DNA of 64,000 bases from Saprospiraceae bacterium (GCA_026129545.1 JAHCHX010000001.1:2727501-2791500); one strand, 5' to 3'. Shown: positions 36,987 to 45,393, numbered from the stretch's first letter. Numbers and translations are program-made. The notes: generated from the letters alone by a model not told the origin.

Positions 36987-37040
36987 TTCACGGTGCACGG
37001 TGCACAGTGCACGGTGCGGAGTTTTTCCGTGTACCGTGAA
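36987..37040. repeat. Palindromic GTGCACGG repeat in the DUF5606-frr spacer
   Basis: TTCACGGTGCACGG (36987-37000) pairs with CCGTGTACCGTGAA (37027-37040) with one mismatch, and between them the word ACGGTGC repeats three times. Outer AAACGG/CCGTTT extends the palindrome. The structure sits between the frr stop (37064) and the DUF5606 start (36975). Confidence 0.6.
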
Positions 37041-37063
37041 TCGTGCGTCGAGCACCGTTTGAG

Positions 37064-37624
37064 TTAAACGGTCATTATTTCTTTTTCCTTGGCGGCCACG
37101 ATTTTGTCCACCTGTTCCACATATTTGTTCACGAGGTCTTGCAGCTCGGTCTCCTTGCGCTTGCCCATGTCTTCGGGCACCCCTTCCTTCACTGCTTTTT
37201 TGATGTGGTCGAGGGCTTTGTGGCGGGCGTTGCGCACCCCAACTTTGCTTTCCTCGCCAGCGTGTTTGGCTTTTTTCACCAATTCCTTGCGACGTTCCTC
37301 CGTAAGTGGTGGCACCATGAGACGAATGACTTCTCCGTCGTTGGCCGGCGTGATGCCGAGATTGGCGTTGATGATGACGCGCTCAATAGGCCCCAGCATA
37401 TTGCGTTCCCAGGGTTGAATCACGATGGTGCGAGCATCGCTCACTTGCACGTTGGCGACTTGTGGAAGCGGAGTGGGCGCACCGTAGTATTCTACCATGA
37501 GGTCGGCGATGAGGCTTGTGGATGCCTTGCCTGTGCGCAGTTTGACGAGTTCGTGGTCGAGGTGTTCGAGGGCCTTATCCATGTGGGCCTTCGCTTCGGT
37601 CATTGTTTTGGCTAAGTCTTCCAT
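37064..37624 (-). CDS. frr: Ribosome recycling factor
   Basis: Dissociates the ribosome after translation termination together with EF-G. 186 residues, the normal length. Recognisable throughout: MEDLAKTMTEAKAHMDKALE, LVKLRTGKASTSLIADLMVEYYG, LPQVANVQVSDARTIVIQPWE, LTEERRKELVKKAKHAGEESKVGVRNAR. Usually it follows pyrH; here it follows instead a long tandem repeat and is followed by DUF5606. Its 5' leader is the 14-bp repeat array at 37637-37762, only 12 bases from the start codon. Confidence 0.97.
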   Translation of the reverse strand: MEDLAKTMTEAKAHMDKALEHLDHELVKLRTGKASTSLIADLMVEYYGAPTPLPQVANVQVSDARTIVIQPWERNMLGPIERVIINANLGITPANDGEVIRLMVPPLTEERRKELVKKAKHAGEESKVGVRNARHKALDHIKKAVKEGVPEDMGKRKETELQDLVNKYVEQVDKIVAAKEKEIMTV

Positions 37625-37636
37625 AAATCTTCGTTC

Positions 37637-37762
37637 GTTGTTGGTTGCTCGTTGTTGGTTGCTCGTTGTTGGTTGCTCGTTGTTGGTTGCTCGTTGTTGG
37701 TTGCTCGTTGTTGGTTGCTCGTTGTTGGTTGCTCGTTGTTGGTTGCTCGTTGTTGGTTGCTG
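37637..37762. repeat. 14-bp tandem repeat, nine copies, in the frr leader
   Basis: Nine head-to-tail copies of GTTGTTGGTTGCTC; copies 1-8 are identical and the ninth differs at the last base. Degenerate GTTGTTNGTT words continue to about 37800. Each unit is 14 bases, so gain or loss of copies shifts any frame and changes leader length by 14. The array starts 12 bases upstream of the frr start codon and lies inside the probable frr 5' leader. Confidence 0.95.
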
Positions 37763-37901
37763 ATGGTTGTTCGTTTCTTGTTGTTAGTTGTTCGTTGTCA
37801 GTTCGTAGAGTCGAAAACCGCGACAGCGAACAAAAAGCAACTAATGACGGCTTTGCGGGTGCAAATGTCACAAGTTTTAGATTTTTAAGGAAAAAGCATG
37901 G

Positions 37902-37909
37902 CAAAAATA
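37902..37909 (-). promoter_or_regulatory. Possible frr promoter (TAnnTTTG)
   Basis: On the minus strand TATTTTTG; it lies 278 bases upstream of the frr start and between the tandem array and the divergent SpoIIE gene. If used, the whole 14-bp array is transcribed in the frr leader. No -33 TTG at proper distance was seen. Confidence 0.35.
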
Positions 37910-37946
37910 TAGGTATCCGTACCTTTCCGATGAATTTTTAAAACTG

Positions 37947-39191
37947 ATGCCTGAATTACAGGAAATAAAGAGAACCCTTTCGAGGATTGAAAAATTAGAG
38001 CGCGAAGTCAACCTCAAGCAGCTGCAAATCAACAGCTTGCTCACCATCACGCAAGCCATCAACGAAAACGTGGCTGCAGACGGGCTGTTCAATATGTACA
38101 GCTCCTTTCTCCGCTGGGAGATTGGCATCCGCAAAATGGCGCTTTTTTTCAAAGAGGCTGGCCGGTGGGAGTGCATGAGCTTCTCGGGCTTTGATGAACG
38201 CCTGCTCGAACACGACGTGAACGACGAGCTCACCCATTTCCGCACCAAGCAGGGCGTGGAGGGCAGCAGTCATCCGCTGATTCGAGAGTTCGACCTCGTC
38301 ATACCCGTGATGCACAAGAACGAGCCGATTGCCTACGCTTTCGTGGGAGGGTTTGGCGACGAGGACGACGTGTACAACAAGGTGCAGTTTGTCACCACTA
38401 TTACCAACGTGATTGCGGTGGCCATTGAGAACAAGCGCCTGTTCAAACAGCAGCTCCGCCAAGAAGTCCTCAACCGCGAGGTGGAAGTGGCTGCCGAAAT
38501 TCAGCGCACCCTCGTGCCCTCGCGCCTCCCTGCCGGGAAAAAATATCAGCTCTCGAGCATCTATAAGCCACACTTCGCGGTGGGCGGCGACTACTACGAC
38601 GTGGTGGAATACCCCGACGGCAAAATTGCCTTTTGCATCGCCGACATCACGGGCAAGGGCGTGTCGGCAGCCCTGCTGATGGCAAATTTTCAGGCCAACT
38701 TTCACGCGCTCATCACACGCCGACCCACTTTGGAAGAAATCGTGCAGGAACTGAACGCCGCCGTCTATCGCGTCACGCAAGGCGACAAGTTCATCACGCT
38801 CTTCCTCGCCAAATACGACCCCACCAACCGCACGCTTCACTACATCAACGCAGGCCACACCCCGCCGTTGTTGCTCGCGGATGGCGAGGTGCTCCCCCTC
38901 AAAAACGGGTGCACCGTGCTGGGCTGGCTCCCAGAGCTGCCGTTCCTCGAAATCGGGAGCCTCTGCCTTACCAGCGAGGCACTCATCTTCTCCTACACAG
39001 ACGGCCTCACCGACGTGAGCAACAAATCAGGGGAAGAGTTCGGCGAGGAAAAACTAATTACTTTCCTGCGAGCGCATACCGCGCTCGGCGCCAAGGAACT
39101 CAATACCAAATTGCTAGCCCACATCGAACACTACCGCGAGCGCCAGCCCTACCCCGACGACATTACCGTGCTCACATGCAAGGTCTTTTGA
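37947..39191 (+). CDS. GAF-SpoIIE (PP2C-type) serine/threonine phosphatase
   Basis: 414 residues. An N-terminal coiled coil (about 5-35), a GAF-like sensor domain (about 35-165), a short linking helix with VEVAAEIQRTLVPSRLPAG, and a SpoIIE phosphatase domain (about 190-414): AVGGDYYDVVEY (213-218 carries the metal-binding Asp), FCIADITGKGVSAALLMANF, LHYINAGHTPPLLL, LIFSYTDGLTDV and PYPDDITVLTCK. All metal ligands appear present. Such proteins dephosphorylate anti-anti-sigma or other regulators in partner-switching circuits; no antagonist gene is adjacent. Reads away from frr. Confidence 0.93.
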   Translation: MPELQEIKRTLSRIEKLEREVNLKQLQINSLLTITQAINENVAADGLFNMYSSFLRWEIGIRKMALFFKEAGRWECMSFSGFDERLLEHDVNDELTHFRTKQGVEGSSHPLIREFDLVIPVMHKNEPIAYAFVGGFGDEDDVYNKVQFVTTITNVIAVAIENKRLFKQQLRQEVLNREVEVAAEIQRTLVPSRLPAGKKYQLSSIYKPHFAVGGDYYDVVEYPDGKIAFCIADITGKGVSAALLMANFQANFHALITRRPTLEEIVQELNAAVYRVTQGDKFITLFLAKYDPTNRTLHYINAGHTPPLLLADGEVLPLKNGCTVLGWLPELPFLEIGSLCLTSEALIFSYTDGLTDVSNKSGEEFGEEKLITFLRAHTALGAKELNTKLLAHIEHYRERQPYPDDITVLTCKVF

Positions 39192-39224
39192 AAGCCCCCT
39201 CGTACGCAATATCAATCACAACCC

Positions 39225-39713
39225 ATGTTCACAGAGCCTTTTCTCATCTCCGTCAACGACCGACATGAGTTCGATGCCCTCCCGGAGGATGCCAAAAATT
39301 TGGACCTGCTCGCCGAAGCAGATGGACAATTCCACCTTTTGCACAACGGGCGCTCCATTCGCGCCGAATTGCTGGAGGCAGACTACGCCACCCGACGTTT
39401 CACACTCAGGATAAATGGCGCAAACTATCAGGTGAAAATCGCCGACCACTACGAACGACTTGTTCAACAACTCGGCCTTCACGCAAACAGCGGCAAAAAA
39501 ACAAACACCGTGAAGGCTCCCATGCCCGGCCTTGTCCTCACCGTCATGGCAGCTTCCGGGCAAACCGTGCAAAAGGGCGACCCGCTCTTGATACTCGAAG
39601 CCATGAAGATGGAAAACGTGATAAAAGCCGCCAACGATGGACAGGTGAAAGCGGTGATGGTGCAACAAGGCGCAGCGGTAGATAAAGGCCAATTGTTGCT
39701 CGAAATGGAGTGA
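39225..39713 (+). CDS. Biotin carboxyl carrier-type protein
   Basis: 162 residues. The C-terminal half (about 95-162) is a biotinyl domain: VKAPMPGLVLTVMAASGQ, then ILEAMKMENVIKA in which Lys128 is the biotin site. The N-terminal 85 residues form a small beta domain of unknown type, as in the carrier subunits of acyl-CoA carboxylases of Bacteroidota (propionyl- or methylmalonyl-CoA/oxaloacetate type). No carboxylase subunit is visible next to it, which is usual when the partner genes lie elsewhere. It starts 33 bases after the SpoIIE gene and could be co-transcribed. Confidence 0.9.
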   Translation: MFTEPFLISVNDRHEFDALPEDAKNLDLLAEADGQFHLLHNGRSIRAELLEADYATRRFTLRINGANYQVKIADHYERLVQQLGLHANSGKKTNTVKAPMPGLVLTVMAASGQTVQKGDPLLILEAMKMENVIKAANDGQVKAVMVQQGAAVDKGQLLLEME

Positions 39714-39906
39714 AAACAGGAGACAGGCTTGATTTTTTTTCTCCTCAAAATTTTTTTTCTAAAAAAATTAAGTTTTTTTGACAATCAAATTTTCAACAAA
39801 CCCTCAAACTTTGCCTTGTTTTTCAGCATATAAATATGTCCCTTTTGAGTCAAAAAAGGCTCTTTTATCAAAGAACGACATGATTTAGTAAAAAACTCGC
39901 GCCGAT

Positions 39907-40095
39907 AACCATTCAACAAATTCGTTTTTATGTTCTTTGCACTTGTGCCAACTACCCGCACTTTTGTACTGTCAATGAAAGAGAACGGCGGCAAAACGAA
40001 AAGAAGCGGCAAACATTGACCACTCGATTCGAAACTTTTCATGAGATTATATACGGGAAATCCGACGCGGCGCAAACGAGCGCCGCGTTTTTTTT
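39907..40095 (+). ncRNA. Putative small RNA (or micro-ORF) unit, copy 1
   Basis: 189 bases that match 40489-40677 closely. Shared landmarks in order: AACCATTCAACAAA, CTTTGCA, CCCGCACTTTTGTA, GTCAATGA, AACGGCGGC, AAAAGAAGCGGCAAA, CATTGACCAC, then 35 identical bases from GATTCGAAACTTTTCATGAG to ACGGGAAA. The unit ends in a strong intrinsic terminator, CGCGGCGC (40066-40073)/GCGCCGCG (40080-40087) with an AAACGA loop and eight T. Unless this is a leader of a decayed gene, it should yield an RNA of about 100-150 nt. No known family was recognised. Confidence 0.6.
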
Positions 40096-40488
40096 GTGCC
40101 TACTCGTAAGGGCAAGATTTTCTTCCTGACTCGGAATCCAACCATAGACCATATTCCGACCGCCATATACCTCGCGCCCAGCTACTCTCTCTTCGCAATA
40201 AGGTACAACCCACTCGCTTAGGCGAAAAAAACATGCTAAATCAGTAGCCATGCTGAAAGCGTTCAGGAGAATCAACAGCCTAATTGTGCTCACGATTTTT
40301 GGTCTTTGCGGACCCGCAACCACGTTTTTTTAAAAAAAATCACTCAATAGTTTTTTATCCAACGAAACAAATTTTCAACAAAACACCTCTATAACCTCGT
40401 CCGCCTGTCATATTTTTTTTTAAATTAAGATTCAAAACCGTAATTTTTTAAACAAAATTGAAAAAAACACAACTTCTAAACCCTCGAA

Positions 40489-40677
40489 AACCATTCAACA
40501 AACGCCTATTTTTGTCCTTTGCAGATGGGACAACCTCCCGCACTTTTGTATCGTCAATGAGAACAAACGGCGGCGATATGAAAAGAAGCGGCAAATTCAT
40601 TGACCACCTGATTCGAAACTTTTCATGAGATTATATACGGGAAACCGTGCGGCGCAAACGAGCGCCGCATTTTTTTT
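40489..40677 (+). ncRNA. Putative small RNA (or micro-ORF) unit, copy 2
   Basis: The second copy has the same length (189 bases), the same landmarks and the same terminator design (TGCGGCGC/GCGCCGCA, 40648-40655 with 40662-40669, AAACGA loop, eight T). It has a perfect TATTTTTG promoter-like element at 40507-40514, 18 bases into the unit, so an RNA starting near 40521 and ending near 40677 is expected. Terminator arms differ from copy 1 at their ends by compensating changes (C-G to T-A), which indicates that the stem is under selection. Confidence 0.62.
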
Positions 40678-40713
40678 GCCCCTACCCCTGCCACACCTTG
40701 GTGGCATCGCGCG

Positions 40714-42858
40714 TCAACCTCGATGGCGCTTGTAGTCAGCGATGGCGAACCGAATTTTGTCGTAGTTGAATCGCCCGCCAAAATGCTCGAATATCTCCTT
40801 CATGGCGAATGGCTCCGCAAACATGGGCAAGGCACCTTGAATAATGTCGCGTTCCTCCGGCGAGACCCACTGGCTGATGTCGAGCGTTTCGCCGCGTTCG
40901 TACATGGTGGCCAAATGGCCTGCTACCGCAAGGGCGCTGATGCCCCTCATCTCGGCGATTTCCTCCACCAGATGCCCTTTTTGGAACAAGTTGAAGGAAA
41001 TGAGCTGAGTGCTGCCCGTGATGCGATTGCCCTCCTCCGTTTTTTCCAGCACGAATCGCCGTACTTCACCGATAAAAGCATCGCCAAAAAGTTGCAGCTT
41101 GCGCTCGCCCACACCACTGACTTGCAACAGGTCGGCATCGGTAAAGGGGCGTTTGTCAGCCATATCATCTAGGGTGGCATCGCTGAAGATGAGATATGGC
41201 GGCACGCCTTGCTCTTGTGCAAGGCTGCGACGCAGGGCAACCAAGCGCCCAAAGAGCTCTTCCTTCAACATCTGTGATTTCGACTTTTCGGGCATCACCG
41301 GCAGCTTCTCGCCGGGCTTGCTTTTTACTTTCGGCTGCGGCATCGCAAGCGATACCTTTTTGCCTTCGAACAGTACTTTTTTCCCCTCATCGGTCACTTT
41401 CAGGCAGTTGTGCTCATCGTAAGCAATCTCGACGAGGCCGATATGCAGCATTTGGGATAGCAGGTAGAGCCAATCGTCGAAGGTGTGCTCTTTGCCAGCG
41501 CCGTAAGTCTTGATTTCGTTGTACTTGTGCTCAAAAATGTCGCGTCGTTGGCTGCCGCGCAAGATGTCAACAAGCATGTTCATGCCCACGCTTTCTTTGG
41601 TGCGCATGATGGCCGATAGGGCCTTTTGGGCAGCAATGGTGCCATCGAACTGACGCGGCGGATTGAGGCACACATCGCAGTTGCCGCAGTTGCGGTCGTA
41701 AGTCTCGCCGAAGTAGAACAGCACGGTCTTTCGGCGGCAGACGGGGGCTTCGGCAAATTGGTACATCCGATTGAGTTTGGCTGTTTTCAGCTCTTTCTGC
41801 GTGTCGTCCGCCTCGCCTTGCTCAATCATGTCGCGATAGACCATCACGTCTTGATAGCTAAAGAACAGCAACGCATCGGCTGGCAAACCATCGCGACCTG
41901 AGCGCCCCACTTCCTGATAGTAGCCTTCCAGATTGCGCGGCATATTGTAGTGAATCACGAAGCGCACGTTGCTCTTGTCAATGCCCATGCCGAAAGCGAT
42001 GGTGGCGCAGATGATGGGCGTGCGGTCGTTGATGAAATCCTCTTGAGTTTTGCTGCGCTGCGCGGGTGGCACTTCCGCATGGTAGTGGGCGGCTTTGAAT
42101 CCGCGTGCGTTGAGCTTGTCGGCAAGTTCTTCGCAAGTCCTTCGCGCGAGGCAGTAAATGATGCCTGATTGTTGGGGGTGCTGTTTCAAAAACTCGATGA
42201 TTTGTTCCAATCGCCGCTGGCCGGGCCGCACCGTCAGTTTGATGTTGGGGCGGTCGAAAGAGGCTATAAAAATGGCAGGGTCGGGCAATTGAAGTTGCCC
42301 GATGATGTCCTTTCGGGTCAGTTTGTCGGCGGTGGCGGTGAGCGCCAGGATGGGCACGTCGGGGAATTGTTCTTTCAAAAAACGGAGCTGGGTGTACTCG
42401 GGGCGGAAATCGTGCCCCCAAGCAGAGATGCAATGCGCCTCGTCCACGGCGAAAAGACTGATTTTGAGCCGCTTGAGCAAGGGCTGAAAATTTTGCGACA
42501 CCAGCTTTTCAGGACTGACGTAGAGCAACTTGACATAGCCTGCCATGAGTGCGTTTTCCACGTTGCGTGTTTGTTCGGAAGTGAGCGTGCTATTGATGAA
42601 CGCTGCGGGAATACCCGTTGCGCTCAGCCCCTCGACTTGGTCTTTCATCAGCGCGATAAGTGGGCTGACCACCACCGCCACGCCTTCAAGCGTAATCGCT
42701 GGTATCTGATAGCAGATGCTTTTTCCGCCGCCCGTGGGCATCAGCACGAGCGCGTCGCGTTTGTTGTAAACGGCTTCGATTATTTCTGCTTGCAACGGGC
42801 GAAAGGCATCGTAGCCGAAGTATTTTTTTAAAGCGTTCGAAGCGTTGGAGAGGGTCAT
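40714..42858 (-). CDS. recQ: ATP-dependent DNA helicase RecQ
   Basis: A 3'-to-5' helicase for recombination and replication-fork repair. 714 residues. Helicase core: FRPLQAEIIEAV (motif 0), LVLMPTGGGKSICYQIP (Walker A, about 37-52), FAVDEAHCISAWGHDF (DEAH), LALTATADKLTR, and IAFGMGIDKSNVRFVIHYN with EVGRSGRDG in the second half. The zinc-binding domain is complete (CRRKTVLFYFGE ... CGNCDVCLNP), followed by a winged helix, an HRDC domain (about 525-600) and an extra C-terminal helical region like that of some Bacteroidota RecQ. Starts with a divergent promoter region towards 43023. Confidence 0.95.
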   Translation of the reverse strand: MTLSNASNALKKYFGYDAFRPLQAEIIEAVYNKRDALVLMPTGGGKSICYQIPAITLEGVAVVVSPLIALMKDQVEGLSATGIPAAFINSTLTSEQTRNVENALMAGYVKLLYVSPEKLVSQNFQPLLKRLKISLFAVDEAHCISAWGHDFRPEYTQLRFLKEQFPDVPILALTATADKLTRKDIIGQLQLPDPAIFIASFDRPNIKLTVRPGQRRLEQIIEFLKQHPQQSGIIYCLARRTCEELADKLNARGFKAAHYHAEVPPAQRSKTQEDFINDRTPIICATIAFGMGIDKSNVRFVIHYNMPRNLEGYYQEVGRSGRDGLPADALLFFSYQDVMVYRDMIEQGEADDTQKELKTAKLNRMYQFAEAPVCRRKTVLFYFGETYDRNCGNCDVCLNPPRQFDGTIAAQKALSAIMRTKESVGMNMLVDILRGSQRRDIFEHKYNEIKTYGAGKEHTFDDWLYLLSQMLHIGLVEIAYDEHNCLKVTDEGKKVLFEGKKVSLAMPQPKVKSKPGEKLPVMPEKSKSQMLKEELFGRLVALRRSLAQEQGVPPYLIFSDATLDDMADKRPFTDADLLQVSGVGERKLQLFGDAFIGEVRRFVLEKTEEGNRITGSTQLISFNLFQKGHLVEEIAEMRGISALAVAGHLATMYERGETLDISQWVSPEERDIIQGALPMFAEPFAMKEIFEHFGGRFNYDKIRFAIADYKRHRG

Positions 42859-42913
42859 GGAAGCATGGTGTTTGACAAGTGGAGGGTGTGTATGATTTTT
42901 TCAAAAAAATGCT

Positions 42914-42943
42914 TTGAATTAAAAACAAAGTGTTTTACATTTG
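42914..42943 (+). promoter_or_regulatory. Complete Bacteroidota promoter
   Basis: TTG (42914-42916), 19 bases, TACATTTG (42936-42943). It matches the -33/-7 consensus and points to the gene at 43023, giving a leader of about 70 bases. Confidence 0.75.
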
Positions 42944-43022
42944 CTCTAAATTTTTGCCAATTCCTCGACAAGAGGTTCAATTTGAAACAATTTAATAAAA
43001 AACGTTGTAAAACGAATCGGCT

Positions 43023-43682
43023 ATGAACTGGAAATTTTTAAAAACAAATTGGTTTACCATTGCGCTTGTGCTGCTGCTTTTGATGGCCATTGGAAGAAAA
43101 TTTGTGCCTTCCAAATCGAGCGGTTCCGCCACCCCGAGCCAAAAGGAGCAACCTGCCGCCAAAATAGAAAAATACACGGACACGGAGGCGCAAGCGATGC
43201 TTGATTTTTCGTCGGAAGCGCCCGCGAAATCGGCCAAGCCGGTGGCCGACAAGGCGGCATCCATTGCTTTCGTTCGGCGCTTCGAGCAGGTCGCCATCAG
43301 CGAGCGAAAGAAATTTGGCATTCCTTCGTCTGTGTTGCTGGGTTGCGCTTTTGTGAATAGCACGGCTGGCAAGGCCGAATGGGTGAATCGCACCAACAAT
43401 TTCTTTGCCCTGCCCTGTTCGTCCGATTGGGAGGGCGGCACGGCACAAATAGATGAACGCTGCTTGCGGCGCTACGAGACGGCTTGGGCTAGCTTTCGTG
43501 ATTTCAGCATACACCTGACCAGCCAAGAGTGGTACGGGGGCGTGAAAAAATCGGCAGGTAAAGACTGGAAAAAATGGGCGAAGGAGCTCTCAAAACGCGG
43601 TGTGTCCGAGGTGCCCGATTTTGGGAGGCGATTGGAGGAGGCCATTCAGACGTACAGGTTGTATGACTTGGACGAATTGTAA
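43023..43682 (+). CDS. Degenerate glucosaminidase-domain protein, membrane-anchored
   Basis: 219 residues. One N-terminal hydrophobic helix (about 8-25, WFTIALVLLLLMAIG) anchors it in the inner membrane, followed by a Ser/Pro/Lys linker and a glucosaminidase-like (GH73-type) domain (about 78-210): FVRRFEQVAISERKKFGIPS, then VLLGCAFVNSTAGKAEW and RTNNFFALPC. In active members the position in 'ALESGWG' holds the catalytic Glu; here it is Asn (AFVNSTAGK), so hydrolysis is unlikely and peptidoglycan binding is a better guess. Driven by the promoter at 42914; the CotH-like gene follows 88 bases later. Confidence 0.8.
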   Translation: MNWKFLKTNWFTIALVLLLLMAIGRKFVPSKSSGSATPSQKEQPAAKIEKYTDTEAQAMLDFSSEAPAKSAKPVADKAASIAFVRRFEQVAISERKKFGIPSSVLLGCAFVNSTAGKAEWVNRTNNFFALPCSSDWEGGTAQIDERCLRRYETAWASFRDFSIHLTSQEWYGGVKKSAGKDWKKWAKELSKRGVSEVPDFGRRLEEAIQTYRLYDLDEL

Positions 43683-43770
43683 AAACGAGCGTCCATGGGG
43701 GGCTTGGTGGAGTTTTATTGCTGGTTTGTCAATTGGTTTGTTCAAATTTGCATGGACAAAAGTCTCCGCC

Positions 43771-45393
43771 ATGAAAAAAACACTACTGCTTTGCTGGATT
43801 TATCCCGCCGTCATTTTTGGTCAAGTCAATTTTCAATCGTCCAATTTGCCTATCGTCATCATCTCCACCAATGGCCAATCCATACCGGATGAGCCAAAGA
43901 TAACGGCACAGATGAAGGTCATTGACAATGGTATCGGACAGAGCAACCATATCAACGATGCCCCCAATGGCTATGATGGCTTCATTGGCATTGAACGAAG
44001 GGGCAGTACCTCGCAGGACTTGTCGGACAAAAAACCCTACGCCGTGGAAACCCGCGATGCCAACGGCAACAATCTGAACGTCGAGCTTCTAGGTATGCCT
44101 GCCGAGAACGACTGGGCTTTTCTCGCGCCTTTCAACGACAAGAGCCTTGTGCGCGATGCTTTCACGCTCGAAATGGCCCGCCGCATCATGCCTTGGGCTT
44201 CGCGCACCCGATTCGTCGAATTGGTGCTCAATGGCAGCTATGAAGGCATCTACCTCGTGACGGAGCGCATCAAACGCGACAAAAATCGCGTCAACATCGC
44301 CAACCTGACCGCCACCGACCTGTCTGGCGACGACCTGACGGGAGGGTACATCATCAAGATGGACAAATCCACTGGCTCACAAACGGGCGGGTGGACATCC
44401 CCTTATCCCCCCCAACCCGGCGCTTGGCAAAATACCGATTATCATTTTCATTTCCCAAAACCCAGCGATATTCAACCCGCTCAAAGGCAATACATCAGGA
44501 CGTGGATGACGGATTTTGAAAATCTGATGGCCTCGCCGGATTTCGCCGATTCGGCAAATGGCTATCCAAAATACCTTGATGTTCAGTCGTTTGTTGATTT
44601 TGTCATTATCAACGAGCTGACGAAAAACGTGGATGCCTACCGACTTAGCACTTTTTTTCACAAGGACAAAGACAGCAAAGACGAGCGCCTGCACGCAGGG
44701 CCAGTTTGGGACTTCAATATCGCTATGGGCAACGCCAATTATTGCAATGGAGAGACGTACACCGGCTGGGCCATTGACTTTAACAACCACTGCCCCAACG
44801 ACGGCTGGGTCATCCACTTTTGGTGGCGCACCTTGTGGAACGACCCATCTTTTCGTCAGCGACTTCACAGCCGATGGAAGGAATTGCGCGGCGATTTGCT
44901 GGCGACCACCCACGTGACTAGCATGGTTGATTCGCTGACGGGGGTGGTGTCGCAGGCACAGGTGCGCAATTGGCAGCGATGGCCGGTGCTGCATACATGG
45001 GTATGGCCCAATGCGTTCTGTTGCGGCACTTATCAGCAGCATGTTGATTATTTGAAAAATTGGCTCGTCCATCGCTTGGAATGGATGGATGGAAAGATGG
45101 CGACCTTGAACGCAGAGGACTATTCGCCGAGCCGATATTTTAAGACCTTGGTGTTCCCTAATCCGACCGACGGTGCGCTCACTTTCAAATACTACGTCCG
45201 CCGGGGCGACCAAGTCCGATTGCGTGTTTATGATGCCGCTGGGAAATTGCTGGCTCACATTCAAACACCCACCCCGCCCGCGAATGGCGAAAATCAATAC
45301 ACTTGGGAACACGACTTGCCAAGTGGGTTCTATTTCTACACGGTATCGGTCAACGGGCGCGTGGAATCGGACGGTAAGTTCGTGACCCGATGA
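43771..45393 (+). CDS. CotH-family kinase-like protein with T9SS type A sorting domain
   Basis: 540 residues from the ATG at 43771 (MKKTLLLCWIYPAVIFGQ), which begins the signal peptide; the frame is open 171 bases earlier but overlaps the previous gene. The CotH domain spans about 30-400: LPIVIISTNGQ, GIERRGSTSQ, ENDWAFLAPFNDKSLVRDAF, FVELVLNGSYEGIYLVTERI and, later, GPVWDFNIAMGNANY. CotH proteins are secreted or spore-coat protein kinases of an atypical fold. The C-terminal T9SS type A domain (about 460-540, VFPNPTDGALTF ... GFYFYTVSVNG) sends it to the cell surface. Target unknown. Confidence 0.92.
   Translation: MKKTLLLCWIYPAVIFGQVNFQSSNLPIVIISTNGQSIPDEPKITAQMKVIDNGIGQSNHINDAPNGYDGFIGIERRGSTSQDLSDKKPYAVETRDANGNNLNVELLGMPAENDWAFLAPFNDKSLVRDAFTLEMARRIMPWASRTRFVELVLNGSYEGIYLVTERIKRDKNRVNIANLTATDLSGDDLTGGYIIKMDKSTGSQTGGWTSPYPPQPGAWQNTDYHFHFPKPSDIQPAQRQYIRTWMTDFENLMASPDFADSANGYPKYLDVQSFVDFVIINELTKNVDAYRLSTFFHKDKDSKDERLHAGPVWDFNIAMGNANYCNGETYTGWAIDFNNHCPNDGWVIHFWWRTLWNDPSFRQRLHSRWKELRGDLLATTHVTSMVDSLTGVVSQAQVRNWQRWPVLHTWVWPNAFCCGTYQQHVDYLKNWLVHRLEWMDGKMATLNAEDYSPSRYFKTLVFPNPTDGALTFKYYVRRGDQVRLRVYDAAGKLLAHIQTPTPPANGENQYTWEHDLPSGFYFYTVSVNGRVESDGKFVTR

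Larger units (their letters stand above)
39714..40713. other. 1-kb intergenic region carrying a duplicated noncoding unit
   Basis: No protein gene of standard size is convincing in this A+T-rich kilobase; a 94-codon leftward frame (40039-40323) overlaps a terminator and looks spurious. The region is built from two copies of one unit 582 bases apart. The match begins with CAAATTTTCAACAAA at 39786 and 40368, is diverged over the next 100 bases, and becomes strong in the last 189 bases of each unit, which are listed separately. Confidence 0.6.

Noticed and set aside
37637..37762. The tandem array as a CRISPR
   Set aside because: The 14-base units are directly adjacent with no spacers, and no cas gene is present.
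40039..40323. A 94-codon leftward frame in the duplicated intergenic region
   Set aside because: It overlaps a clear terminator of the other strand, has no homologue-like text and is not repeated in the second unit.
39907..40677. tmRNA or a tRNA-like element in the duplicated unit, because of the GATTCGAAAC string
   Set aside because: The string resembles a T-arm, but no acceptor stem, CCA end or tag-peptide frame can be built around it.
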